From an uncultured Candidatus Actinomarinales bacterium (GTDB lineage: Bacteria > Actinomycetota > Acidimicrobiia > Actinomarinales > Actinomarinaceae): a DNA stretch of 64,000 bases. The DNA lies in assembly GCA_943840565.1 (NCBI GenBank), contig CALSUY010000001.1, positions 62,001 through 126,000 of the forward strand. The letters run 5' to 3'. Below, piece after piece: positions 47,304 to 56,209 of the stretch. The position numbers and the translations under genes are program-made. Position 1 is the first letter of the stretch, and each line of letters starts with the position of its first letter. A model generated the notes under the pieces. The model searched no databases and had not been told where the DNA came from. It was given only the letters and a program-made list of their open reading frames with translations.

Positions 47304-48134
47304 ATGAAGTCAGTAAGAGTTTATGGGCTTGGCCTTATGGGAACAAATCTTGGGCTTAAATTACTTAGTAAAGGGATAAAAGTCTACGGTGAGGATGTCA
47401 ACACTAAATCACTCGAGAGAGCATCTAACCTGGGAATTGATGTAGCTAATTCATCACAGGCAGTTGATTTGGCTATTCTTGCTATGCCTATAAATAGTAT
47501 TGTATCAACTCTTAGTTCAGACAAATTAATTGCTAATACCAAAGCAATAATTGATATAGGTGGGACAAAGGAGAAGATTTGCAATTTAATGGATAGTTAC
47601 GAGGTTCCATCAATTGGTGGCCATCCAATGTGTGGTATTTCGGACAATAGTTCATGGGAACCTGACCCAGAAATTTACAATGGAGCTACATTTTTATTGT
47701 GCGAAACCAAGTCAATGGATCCTACGTCAAGAGAGATTGTTCTTGAGATGATTCAATTATTAAACTCTAAGGAAGTCTGGATTGATAGAACTCATCATGA
47801 TGAGATAATTTCGATTACTAGCCATCTTCCACACTTAATAAGTACAGCTCTAGTTGGCACTGCTAGAGATAACTATGAGATAAATGAAATTATGGGTATG
47901 GCAGCTGGTGGTTTTGACGGAGCTACAAGACTTACTAGAACTAATCCTGAGATGATAAAAGACATGTATGACACTAATTCTGAAAATATTAATAAATTCC
48001 TTAAATATTTCTTAAGTGAATTAATGGAATTAGTTGACCTACAAGAAAGAGATGAACTCATTAGTTATTTAAATAATTCTGTTCATTGGAGAAGGGCATT
48101 ATCTGACAAATTTGGGGAAAGGCCACTAAGTTGA
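47304..48134 (+). CDS. tyrA: prephenate dehydrogenase
   Basis: 276 residues. It oxidises prephenate to 4-hydroxyphenylpyruvate, the tyrosine branch. The Rossmann motif YGLGLMGTNLG (8-18) binds NAD(P); GGHPMCG (about 106-112) and SHLPHLIS are the prephenate-site motifs, the latter with the catalytic His. No C-terminal ACT domain is present, so feedback control is likely exerted at DAHPS and by attenuation. It starts 2 bp after aroF and overlaps aroA. Confidence 0.9.
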   Translation: MKSVRVYGLGLMGTNLGLKLLSKGIKVYGEDVNTKSLERASNLGIDVANSSQAVDLAILAMPINSIVSTLSSDKLIANTKAIIDIGGTKEKICNLMDSYEVPSIGGHPMCGISDNSSWEPDPEIYNGATFLLCETKSMDPTSREIVLEMIQLLNSKEVWIDRTHHDEIISITSHLPHLISTALVGTARDNYEINEIMGMAAGGFDGATRLTRTNPEMIKDMYDTNSENINKFLKYFLSELMELVDLQERDELISYLNNSVHWRRALSDKFGERPLS

Positions 48135-49408
48135 ATCCTGAAAAAAAGCTTTCAGGTGAAATTTCCCTTATAGGTGATAAGTCAATTTCTCACAGATCTA
48201 TAATATTTGGATCAATAGCTGAGGGAGTATCTGAGTTTTCTAATGTTCTAATATCTGGAGATACAACCGCAACTATTGAAATCTTCAACTCTTTAGGCGT
48301 AAACATAGAGGTTAAAGAACACAATACTCTCGTTATTCATGGCGTAGGGCTTAATGGTCTATCTAAGTCAAAACAGGCCCTAGATGCAAAAAGTTCAGGA
48401 ACCACTGCCCGTCTTCTAACAGGTTTGCTTGCTAGGCAAAACTTTTCCTCAGAGTTGATCGGAAGTAGTCAATTAAGTAAAAGACCAATGGGAAGGGTCA
48501 TTAATCTTTTAACTGAGCATGGTTCAGGTATTAAATCTAATGAAGGGTATTTACCAATAAAGTTTGAACAAACAGAATCTGCATTCAACACTATAAATAC
48601 AATTGTTCCTAGCGCACAGGTAAAAAGTGCCTTAATTATAGCTTCTTTATATCACCCAGAACCAACTGTAATAACAGAGGACGTTCCCACAAGGGACCAT
48701 ACAGAGAGGATGCTTTCACATATGGGAGTGGGGTTAGTCAGGATGGGTTCATCTATCACTGTTCCTCCCAACCAGATTTTGAAACCTAGCAGTTTTAGGA
48801 TACCCTCAGATATATCATCTGCAGCCTTTCTTATTGCAATAGGTATTTTGTCGTCAGATAAAATAGTTCTAAATAAAGTTCTTATCAATGAAAGGCGTAT
48901 TGGTTTTCTCAAGATTCTAAAAAGAATGAATGCGAACATCACAATTAGCAATATCACTGAAGTTGGAAATGAACTAATAGGCGATATAGAAGTTATTAAG
49001 TCAGAATTAATAGCTACACAGATAGAGCCTGATGAGATTCCCGACCTAATTGATGAGATTCCTTTATTGACCTTTTTAGCATCTCAAGCAGAAGGAGAGA
49101 CAACTTTGAGAGGTGCCGAGGAGTTAAGAATAAAAGAATCGGATCGTCTTGAATCTATGAAAGAGTTTATACAAACCCTAAATGGAAAAATTAAAATGTA
49201 TCCTGATGGATTTAAAATAACAGGGAAGCAAAATTTAGATGCGGGAGTCATCAAAACAAAAGATGATCATAGGATTTCGATGACAGCTTTAGTAGCTAAC
49301 TTAACCCTTAGTAAGAAAATCCTTCCTGATAATATTCAATGTATTAACGATTCGTATCCTTCGTTCTTTGATGACATAAACAAAATAGGTGGTGAGATAA
49401 TTGAATAA
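48131..49408 (+). CDS. aroA: 5-enolpyruvylshikimate-3-phosphate synthase
   Basis: 425 residues, two-domain inside-out barrel. GDKSISHRSIIFG (substrate lysine and serine), AKSSGTTARLLTGLL, SKRPMGRVI, SAQVKSALIIAS and RIKESDRLESM are the EPSPS signatures. The usual GNAGT loop is SSGTT here (about 84-88): Ser takes the place of Asn and Thr replaces Ala, a pattern seen in class II-like enzymes. The start is TTG, overlapping the tyrA TGA. Confidence 0.93.
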   Translation: MNPEKKLSGEISLIGDKSISHRSIIFGSIAEGVSEFSNVLISGDTTATIEIFNSLGVNIEVKEHNTLVIHGVGLNGLSKSKQALDAKSSGTTARLLTGLLARQNFSSELIGSSQLSKRPMGRVINLLTEHGSGIKSNEGYLPIKFEQTESAFNTINTIVPSAQVKSALIIASLYHPEPTVITEDVPTRDHTERMLSHMGVGLVRMGSSITVPPNQILKPSSFRIPSDISSAAFLIAIGILSSDKIVLNKVLINERRIGFLKILKRMNANITISNITEVGNELIGDIEVIKSELIATQIEPDEIPDLIDEIPLLTFLASQAEGETTLRGAEELRIKESDRLESMKEFIQTLNGKIKMYPDGFKITGKQNLDAGVIKTKDDHRISMTALVANLTLSKKILPDNIQCINDSYPSFFDDINKIGGEIIE

Positions 49409-50186
49409 ATTTGGAGTACTTGGTTGGCCTCTGACGAATACATTTTCACCACAGATACATGAATTGTTATTTGTTCATACTGGTATTAAAGGTTCTTACA
49501 GTTCAATCAGAGAAGAAAATATTAATCAAGAAACTATTTTAAAAATAAATCAAGGCTTTGATGGATACAACATTACAATTCCACACAAAGAAAAAATACT
49601 GAATTTAGACAATACTGCAATCCTTAGTAAAAGTGTTTTAGAAATTGGAGCTTGCAATACGGTTTTAATTAAAAATTCAAGAATGTATTTATTCAATACT
49701 GACTTTTCTGGCTTTAGGGACTTTCTAGATATGATTGATCACAACTTTAATAATAAGGAAGTGTTAATTCTTGGTTCTGGTGGAAGTTCAAAGGCAATAG
49801 CATATTCTTTAAAACTATTAAATATTAAATATCACATCGTAAGTCGATCACTTAGAGATAATACTATTTCATATAATGATGTTCCTAATTTCAGTTCTAA
49901 AATAGGAATGGTCATTAACACAACCCCTGTAGGCATGCCACCATATGAAAATGCTGAACTACCAATAAAGTGGCATGAATTAGTTAATTTACAAACTGTA
50001 ATAAATCTTGGTTATGGTCCAGAAAATACTTTTTTAAATAATTTTGATGATTCAATCTTAAAATATGATGGATTGGGAATGTTAATCTGTCAGGCTATAG
50101 AGTCTTTTAATATATGGACATCTGCAGCAGTTAGTACAAGTAGTATTTATGGTGAAGTGTTAAATAAATTGGAAGGTGAAAAGTGA
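49401..50186 (+). CDS. aroE: shikimate dehydrogenase
   Basis: 261 residues. It reduces 3-dehydroshikimate with NADPH. The N-terminal FGVLGWPLTNTFSPQIHE binds shikimate, NITIPHKE carries the catalytic Lys and FNTDFSGF the catalytic Asp. ILGSGGSSKAIAYSL is the NADPH loop. The family's GAGGAA is GSGGSS, a mild variation. The start is TTG, overlapping aroA by 8 bp, and it ends across the aroC start. Confidence 0.9.
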   Translation: MNKFGVLGWPLTNTFSPQIHELLFVHTGIKGSYSSIREENINQETILKINQGFDGYNITIPHKEKILNLDNTAILSKSVLEIGACNTVLIKNSRMYLFNTDFSGFRDFLDMIDHNFNNKEVLILGSGGSSKAIAYSLKLLNIKYHIVSRSLRDNTISYNDVPNFSSKIGMVINTTPVGMPPYENAELPIKWHELVNLQTVINLGYGPENTFLNNFDDSILKYDGLGMLICQAIESFNIWTSAAVSTSSIYGEVLNKLEGEK

Positions 50187-51355
50187 TTAGATATCTAACC
50201 GCAGGCGAAAGCCACGGACCCGAGTTAACTGGAATTCTAGAAGGGATACCCGCTGGTTTCAATATTTCGAAAAAATATATCGATAGCTTTTTACAGAGGA
50301 GACAAAAAGGTGTTGGTTCCGGGGGCAGAATGAACATTGAACAGGATGAAGTTTTAATTAGTTCAGGTGTAGTCAATGGAGTTTCTACTGGAGCGCCAAT
50401 TGCTTTACGAATATTAAATAAAGATTGGAAAAACTGGAAAGATAAGGATATAGATCCCTATGTAGTACCAAGACCGGGACATGCAGATTTAGTTGGAACA
50501 GCAAAGTATAACCATGAAGATATCAGATTAGTTTTAGAAAGAGCAAGTGCGAGAGAAACTGCTATGAGAACTGCAATAGGAGCGATTGCAGCAGAGGTTC
50601 TGGAAGAACTAGGGATTGAAGTTATAGGTTACGTATCAGCAATAGGAGGCATTACCTATCAAAATAACATTAAAGATAAAATCGAGAGGGATAAAGTTAC
50701 AGAGTCTGATGTTGGATGTCCTGAAGCTGCAACTAGTAAATTGATGGAAGAAGAGATTCTTTCAGCAAGAAAAAATAAGGATACCCTTGGGGGCTCCATA
50801 ACATGTGTAGCAACAGGAGTTCCAGCTACAATTGGTAGCTTCGTACATTGGGATAAAAAACTTGATGCAATTCTTGCAAAACAGTTTATGTCTGTTCAAA
50901 GCGTGAAGGCTGTCGAGATTGGAAAAGGAGTTGATATTGCTAAAAAATTTGGTACAGAAGTTCAAGATCAATACTCTCTAGATGGAAAAAAAATAACCAA
51001 GATTTCGAATAACCTCGGAGGTTTTGAGGGAGGTATGACAAATGGTGAAGAATTACACATCACAGCATATTTAAAACCAATCAGCACTACTTTAACACCA
51101 ATTAGCAGCATAGATTTAGCCGAAAAAATTGAAACAGAAACAGTCTATGAACGTTCTGATACATGTGCTGTGCCAAGAGCTATACCAATATTTGAAGCAA
51201 TCATGGCATTTGAAATATTAAATAATTTATTAATCAAAACAGGAGGAGATCATAAAAAAGAAATAACTCAAAGTTTCAACAACATTCCGAAACTTGAAAT
51301 TAACGAATTCAAGATAAAAAATGAATTATGGAGTATGAAATACGATGTCGAGTAA
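50183..51355 (+). CDS. aroC: chorismate synthase
   Basis: 390 residues. It forms chorismate from EPSP using reduced FMN. GESHGPELTGILEGIPAG at the start, RRQKGVGSGGRMNIEQD, PRPGHADLVGTAKYNHEDIRLVLERASARETAMR and the C-terminal RSDTCAVPRAIPIFEA are diagnostic. GTG start overlaps aroE by 4 bp. The end overlaps aroK by 11 bp. Confidence 0.96.
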   Translation: MIRYLTAGESHGPELTGILEGIPAGFNISKKYIDSFLQRRQKGVGSGGRMNIEQDEVLISSGVVNGVSTGAPIALRILNKDWKNWKDKDIDPYVVPRPGHADLVGTAKYNHEDIRLVLERASARETAMRTAIGAIAAEVLEELGIEVIGYVSAIGGITYQNNIKDKIERDKVTESDVGCPEAATSKLMEEEILSARKNKDTLGGSITCVATGVPATIGSFVHWDKKLDAILAKQFMSVQSVKAVEIGKGVDIAKKFGTEVQDQYSLDGKKITKISNNLGGFEGGMTNGEELHITAYLKPISTTLTPISSIDLAEKIETETVYERSDTCAVPRAIPIFEAIMAFEILNNLLIKTGGDHKKEITQSFNNIPKLEINEFKIKNELWSMKYDVE

Positions 51356-51857
51356 TACAGCTTTTTTAGTTGGGTTTATGGGTTCTGGAAAATCTTCTAT
51401 TTTAAATATCTTAAAACTGAATACAGAAATTCAAACTATTGACTTAGATGACATTGTATTGAGTGAAAGTAATGATGATTTAGAAAGTATTGAGCAATTG
51501 TTTGAAAAACACGGAGAGGAATATTTTAGAGACTGTGAAGTTAAAGCTTTTCAGAAAATTTATCAAAATCCCAACACAGTGGTTGCTCTTGGTGGAGGAT
51601 CAATGATATCTAGCCCTATTAAATCTGCGGTATTGAAATCCGAACATGCTTTTTACTTAAAAAATGAATTTGAAAATCTATGGAAAAATATTAAAGACAG
51701 TAAAAGACCGTTACTATCTAACGGAAAAGATAATGTAATGAACATTTATCTTGAAAGACTTCATACATATAAGCACTGTAAAAATACAATCGACATGTCT
51801 AAACATAGTCTTCAACAAGCTTCAGAAATCATCATTAATCGACTAGGTTGGGTATAA
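51345..51857 (+). CDS. aroK: shikimate kinase
   Basis: 170 residues. The P-loop GFMGSGKSS (10-18), the DLDD Asp pair binding Mg and shikimate, FEKHGEEYFRDCE and the GGG loop VVALGGGSM are recognisable; the lid arginine is in KDSKRPLLS. It phosphorylates shikimate to feed AroA. It overlaps aroC and ends 1 bp before aroB. Confidence 0.92.
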   Translation: MSSNTAFLVGFMGSGKSSILNILKLNTEIQTIDLDDIVLSESNDDLESIEQLFEKHGEEYFRDCEVKAFQKIYQNPNTVVALGGGSMISSPIKSAVLKSEHAFYLKNEFENLWKNIKDSKRPLLSNGKDNVMNIYLERLHTYKHCKNTIDMSKHSLQQASEIIINRLGWV

Positions 51858-51858
51858 A

Positions 51859-52866
51859 TTGCAAGAACCAAATGTCCAATACTTTAAAAACTTAAATGAA
51901 TTACTAATTTATTGTGAAAAATTAATTGAGGACAAAATCTCCCGGACCTACATTGATAAACAAGTTTTAGTTAAATTTCCGCAACTTAAACAATTATCCA
52001 AAGACTTTAAAGAGATTGAAATTAAAGAAGATAAAAAAAATCTCGATACTGTATCAAAAATTTGGGAAGATATGTTTGAGAAGTCCATACAAAGAAGTTC
52101 AACTGTCTTATGCATCGGGGGAGGAGTATTATCCGATGCTATTGGATTTGCTTCAAGTACATATAAAAGAGGTACTGGTCTTGTAATAATCCCTACAACA
52201 CTTTTATCAATGGTAGATGCTGCACACGGTGGAAAAAATGGAATTAATACTACACATGGAAAAAATCAAATTGGAACTTTTATGATGCCTGATCAGGTAT
52301 TAATCTGCCCAGAGTTTCTAAGAGAACTACCAGAAAAACAAATTAAAAATGGGTTAATTGAGTTGATCAAAGCAGGATTCTTAAAGAGTCCTAAATTAGT
52401 TCAACAGGTTTATGAGACCGATATTTCGAAAGTTAATATCGAACTTATAAAAGCAGCTGTAGACATTAAAAATGAAATAATAAAAAATGACTTTAAAGAA
52501 AGTTCTGAGAGGATGTACTTAAACTTCGGTCATACTATTGGACATCTAATTGAGGTAGATTCCAAACATAGTATTCCCCACGGCGAAGCAGTTGGTATAG
52601 GAATTCTAAAAGCTCTAAAAATATCGGAAAAAATGTGTAATTTAGATAAAAATATTTCTGACCATTTTGAAAATTTTCTAAAAAAGTTAGACCTTAATGT
52701 AGATTATAAGTTTAGTAGTAATCCAGAACAGCTTAAAGAATTACTGTTTAATGATAAAAAATTTTCTAAGGATATTGTGAAGTACGTTCTTCTAGAGAAT
52801 ATTGGAAATCCAGTTTTAGTTGATTTCAACTTAAATGATTTACTCAACGAGGTGACCTATGCGTAA
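51859..52866 (+). CDS. aroB: 3-dehydroquinate synthase
   Basis: 335 residues. An NAD-dependent enzyme converting DAHP to 3-dehydroquinate. GGGVLSDAIGFASSTYKRG and IPTTLLSMVDAAHGGKNGINTTHGKNQIGTF match the family, as do the metal ligands in LIELIKAG, NFGHTIGHLIE and IPHGEAVGIGI. The active-site stretch is divergent: DASVGGKTG is DAAHGGKNG here. The start is TTG. Its place in a complete aro operon supports the standard role. Confidence 0.88.
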   Translation: MQEPNVQYFKNLNELLIYCEKLIEDKISRTYIDKQVLVKFPQLKQLSKDFKEIEIKEDKKNLDTVSKIWEDMFEKSIQRSSTVLCIGGGVLSDAIGFASSTYKRGTGLVIIPTTLLSMVDAAHGGKNGINTTHGKNQIGTFMMPDQVLICPEFLRELPEKQIKNGLIELIKAGFLKSPKLVQQVYETDISKVNIELIKAAVDIKNEIIKNDFKESSERMYLNFGHTIGHLIEVDSKHSIPHGEAVGIGILKALKISEKMCNLDKNISDHFENFLKKLDLNVDYKFSSNPEQLKELLFNDKKFSKDIVKYVLLENIGNPVLVDFNLNDLLNEVTYA

Positions 52867-53290
52867 AATACTTGTGGTTAATGGTCCAAATATTAATATG
52901 TTAGGAATTAGAGAACTAGATAAGTATGGAAAAACTTCTTATCAAGAACTAAAGGATATCATACAAGATTATTCGATTGATAAATTTCATCTAGAAATCT
53001 ATCAATCAAACGTTGAAGGGGAAATTGTATCAAAGCTTCATAAAGCAATAGAAGAGGATATCGATGGCCTAATAATTAACCCAGGAGCTTATACACATAC
53101 CAGTATTGCAATTAGAGATGCGCTAGCGATACTTAAGATACCCTCAATTGAAGTACACATTAGTAATATAAAAAACAGAGAAGATTTTAGACAAGTAAAC
53201 TTAATATCAGATTTTTGTGATTTGACTATCACTGGAAAAGGTATCGATGGCTATATCGAGGCAATCGATTATTTATATGAAAAATATTAA
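52859..53290 (+). CDS. aroQ: 3-dehydroquinate dehydratase, type II
   Basis: 143 residues. GPNINMLGIRELDKYGKTSY contains the catalytic tyrosine of the lid, IINPGAYTHTSIAIRDAL the conserved Asn and the family's active-site block, and EVHISNIKNREDFR the catalytic His. It forms dodecamers in known cases. It overlaps aroB by 8 bp and pheA by 14 bp. Confidence 0.94.
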   Translation: MRKILVVNGPNINMLGIRELDKYGKTSYQELKDIIQDYSIDKFHLEIYQSNVEGEIVSKLHKAIEEDIDGLIINPGAYTHTSIAIRDALAILKIPSIEVHISNIKNREDFRQVNLISDFCDLTITGKGIDGYIEAIDYLYEKY

Positions 53291-54095
53291 TAAAATATAT
53301 TATCAAGGCTCAAAAGGTTCTTATTCAGAGTCTGTTTTAAAGAGTTATTTTCCTAATAAGCAATACGTTGAATGTCAGACTTTCAGAGAGGTTGCTGCCC
53401 AGGCAGGTGAAGATAATTATGGTTTACTCCCTGTTGAAAATTCACTGGTAGGGACTGTTGTAGATTCTTACGAAAATTTAATTCAGAGTGAATTAAATGT
53501 GTACGGAGAGTTCAAGAAAAAAATTACACACGCACTCATTGGATTAAAAGACTCAAAAATTGAAAATATTGAAAAAGTTATTTCTCATCCACAAGCTCTT
53601 CAGCAATGTAGCAACTTTTTACAAGACATGAATGTACAACTTCAACCAGTGTTTGATACAGCTGGAAGCGTCTTAAGTTTATTAGATGAAGAATCTGAAA
53701 ATATTGCTGGAATCGCAGGGGAGCATTTTGAAGGTGATAATCGTTTTAAAGTTCTAAAAAAAAGTATTTCAAACCATGTAGAAAACTATACTCGTTTCTT
53801 TCTTGTCGGAGATCAAGATCCTAACCTTGAGGTATCTAAAAATAAAAGATCCGCAATATTGATAGCAGATGACAAGCCTGGCTCATTACTCTCTGCTCTG
53901 AAAATATTTGAGGAGACTAATGTTAACTTAACAAAATTAGAATCTAGGCCAATCATTGGAAGTCCGTGGGAGTATAAATTTTATATTGATTACCAAAACT
54001 CTGTTGTTGATATTGATACTCAACTGAAAGATAAATTAGATTTGGTAACAAAAAAGTTTAAAATAATAGGTAGATACGGAACTATTGACCTTTAA
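53277..54095 (+). CDS. pheA: prephenate dehydratase with ACT domain
   Basis: 272 residues. It makes phenylpyruvate. The catalytic domain (about 1-180) has YQGSKGSYSES, GLLPVENSLVGTV, ISHPQALQQC and the TRF motif (YTRFFLVG). An ACT domain (about 190-265) with LTKLESRPIIGSPWEYKFYID probably binds phenylalanine for feedback inhibition. It lacks a fused chorismate mutase, which is supplied by aroH upstream. ATG 53277 lies inside the aroQ end. Last gene of the operon; its end overlaps the convergent gene by 14 bp. Confidence 0.94.
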   Translation: MKNINKIYYQGSKGSYSESVLKSYFPNKQYVECQTFREVAAQAGEDNYGLLPVENSLVGTVVDSYENLIQSELNVYGEFKKKITHALIGLKDSKIENIEKVISHPQALQQCSNFLQDMNVQLQPVFDTAGSVLSLLDEESENIAGIAGEHFEGDNRFKVLKKSISNHVENYTRFFLVGDQDPNLEVSKNKRSAILIADDKPGSLLSALKIFEETNVNLTKLESRPIIGSPWEYKFYIDYQNSVVDIDTQLKDKLDLVTKKFKIIGRYGTIDL

Positions 54096-55158
54096 ATTTC
54101 CAGCTTGAACCTGTTTTACTATCTTCAATTGTTATATCAAGGTTATCGAGTAAATCCCGAATTTCATCAGATTCACTATATTTCTTTTCGATCCTAAATT
54201 TATTTCTCAGGTTAATAATTTCTAATATTGTTTTATCAAATAAAGTTGTAAAGTCATTATTATTTTTTATCTCTAAGTTGAGTTTTGCTATATCTTTTTT
54301 GAGAGAATTTACGTCAATATTATCTGAAGAGGTTTTTTTAGGTTGCAGCTCTTTTTTATTTGTTGCTTGAAGAATGCTTTGTAATTCTGAAAGTGAATAT
54401 TCGTTGCCTGCTTCAAAAACTGTCTGACCATTACTTGTCTTAACTGTAACTGATCCAATTCCATCGACACTGAATATTTCTTTTTCACCATTGATAACAA
54501 GTGCAGTATGTTCATCAATTCCTAAAATATTTGTATACTCCTCATCAATTAGCATATTTAATCTATTTTTACCTATATAGCTACAGCTTGTATCGTGATT
54601 ACCACCCTCTTTATTATTAAAATGAGGAACAACTGTACAACTTAACCCATAAAGCTCAAGTGTATTTAACCCTTCTTCCCAGAAAGGAGTCATGCCAACT
54701 TTGTATATTTCATAAACAGGGATTGTTTTCTCTCCCAAAGTAGAAGCAGCTGCACTTGAAAATACCGCGTTCTTTCCATTTTTTAGATGATTCGTAAGTA
54801 CATTTGGGATCTCTGAATGTAACCAGGTTTTAGAGGCATAGCTAGGGCTGCCAGGACCAGAAAATATGAAATTTGAACTTTTGAGCTGTTCAAGCATTTC
54901 AAAATATTCAACCGAGTCAATATTATTAGTATTTCTTAAACTAGCTAATTTAATTTCTATCTGGACACTTTTTTTAAAAAAGAGTTGTAATTTATCAACG
55001 AGTACATCTGCATTTTCTTGAAATCCAAAAGGAGTATCTATTAAAAATGCATTTACCTGGTTATCTAACATTTCAACAAACTTCCTATGAACAGAAACAA
55101 GCGCAGGACTAGTTTCTCCTGAACCCATGATTGCAATGCTACCTTTAACTATTTCCAT
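54082..55158 (-). CDS. peptidase S51/cyanophycinase-like protein fused to a CysRS-type C-terminal domain
   Basis: 358 residues in two parts. The N-terminal 235 residues resemble type 1 glutamine amidotransferase-like/S51 peptidases: GSIAIMGSGETSPAL, FSGPGSPSYASKTW and a probable nucleophile serine in VFSSAAASTLG, ending HTALVINGEKEIFSVDGIGSV. The last 50 residues (INLRNKFRIEKKYSESDEIRDLL ... TGSSWKF) match the C-terminal tail of cysteinyl-tRNA synthetase, with its R-x-x-K-x-Y-x-x-[AS]-D-x-I-R pattern. A charged linker joins them. Substrate unknown; tail may bind tRNA, by analogy only. ATG follows TATAAT by 7 nt. Confidence 0.72.
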   Translation of the reverse strand: MEIVKGSIAIMGSGETSPALVSVHRKFVEMLDNQVNAFLIDTPFGFQENADVLVDKLQLFFKKSVQIEIKLASLRNTNNIDSVEYFEMLEQLKSSNFIFSGPGSPSYASKTWLHSEIPNVLTNHLKNGKNAVFSSAAASTLGEKTIPVYEIYKVGMTPFWEEGLNTLELYGLSCTVVPHFNNKEGGNHDTSCSYIGKNRLNMLIDEEYTNILGIDEHTALVINGEKEIFSVDGIGSVTVKTSNGQTVFEAGNEYSLSELQSILQATNKKELQPKKTSSDNIDVNSLKKDIAKLNLEIKNNNDFTTLFDKTILEIINLRNKFRIEKKYSESDEIRDLLDNLDITIEDSKTGSSWKFKGQ

Positions 55159-55165
55159 TTAAACT

Positions 55166-55171
55166 ATTATA
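55166..55171 (-). promoter_or_regulatory. -10 hexamer of the S51-like gene, leaderless
   Basis: Minus-strand TATAAT is followed by 7 nt and the ATG at 55158, with no Shine-Dalgarno sequence. Confidence 0.55.
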
Positions 55172-55198
55172 GGGATTTCTGGAATCTTCCATAAAATG

Positions 55199-55204
55199 TA
55201 TAAT
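55199..55204 (+). promoter_or_regulatory. -10 hexamer of the alpha/beta hydrolase gene, leaderless
   Basis: TATAAT, six bases (TAAAGT), then ATG at 55211. No Shine-Dalgarno sequence fits. Confidence 0.55.
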
Positions 55205-55210
55205 TAAAGT

Positions 55211-56209
55211 ATGTTAAAACTTATTATCAAGATTCTTGAAGTTTTTACTTTGGATTACATACCTAAGTTCCCAATTTCTATGAGAACACGCCTATTTTAC
55301 ATAATTTTGCCTCTCAGAAAATATAGAGATAAGATCCGTATGAGCAAACCAGTTAATCAGGTAACTTACCAAGAAAGAGTTGAATTCGCAAAAGTTTCTC
55401 GTGACGGTATAAATTATTCCGGGATTAAATTAAATGAATTTCATCCAGATATCGAGATAACAAAGATGGAAAATGCTAAATTCAATACTCACAAGCTAAG
55501 CCCTAAGAATCCTAAAACAGATGCATATGCAATATATTTTCATGGAGGAGGCTATTATTCTGGAAGTGTAATCTCTCATAAGAATCTGTTATCTCAAATT
55601 ACAGCATCAATAAATATGGTTACTTATATATTTGAATATAGACTCTCTCCTGAAGCAGTATTTCCAAATGCGCATGATGATGCAAAAGAAATAGTTACGT
55701 TTCTAGATAATATTGAAGAAGGTAAAAATTCAATATGGATAGGTGAATCTGCTGGTGGCGGACTAGCAACTGGATTATGCGTCGACGACAAATTCCAACT
55801 TAGACCAAAAAAACTAGTACTTATGTCGCCATGGCTAGATTTATCTGATAAAAATAAAGATAGAAATTTTCTCAAAAATAAAGATATTTTAATTTTATTA
55901 GACGGGATGCACATGATGGGGGAGTATTATTCAGGAGATCACGATCCGTCAAATCCAATTCTCTCGCCTGTTTTTGCAGATATAAAATCATTTCCAGATG
56001 TTCTAATTCAAGTCTGCTCTAATGAGTTGCTTTATAATGATGCAGTTGAATTCTCCAAAAAATTAGAACTGATCAACAGTAAACATGAGCTACAAGTTTG
56101 GGATGATTTGTGGCATGCTTGGCAGTTCTTTCCTATTAAGGAAGCAGAAGAGGCAAGGGAAAAGATAACAAAATTTATTAATACAGAGTCTTACTCTTCA
56201 TCTAAGTGA
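55211..56209 (+). CDS. HSL-family alpha/beta hydrolase (esterase-like)
   Basis: 332 residues. The oxyanion motif HGGGY (about 113-117) and nucleophile motif GESAGGG (serine near 179) define the hormone-sensitive-lipase family; the acid is probably in QVCSNELLYNDAVEF and the histidine in LWHAWQFF. It likely hydrolyses small esters; the natural substrate is unknown. No signal peptide, so cytoplasmic. Its 3' end overlaps the convergent cbiO gene by 19 bp. Confidence 0.88.
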   Translation: MLKLIIKILEVFTLDYIPKFPISMRTRLFYIILPLRKYRDKIRMSKPVNQVTYQERVEFAKVSRDGINYSGIKLNEFHPDIEITKMENAKFNTHKLSPKNPKTDAYAIYFHGGGYYSGSVISHKNLLSQITASINMVTYIFEYRLSPEAVFPNAHDDAKEIVTFLDNIEEGKNSIWIGESAGGGLATGLCVDDKFQLRPKKLVLMSPWLDLSDKNKDRNFLKNKDILILLDGMHMMGEYYSGDHDPSNPILSPVFADIKSFPDVLIQVCSNELLYNDAVEFSKKLELINSKHELQVWDDLWHAWQFFPIKEAEEAREKITKFINTESYSSSK

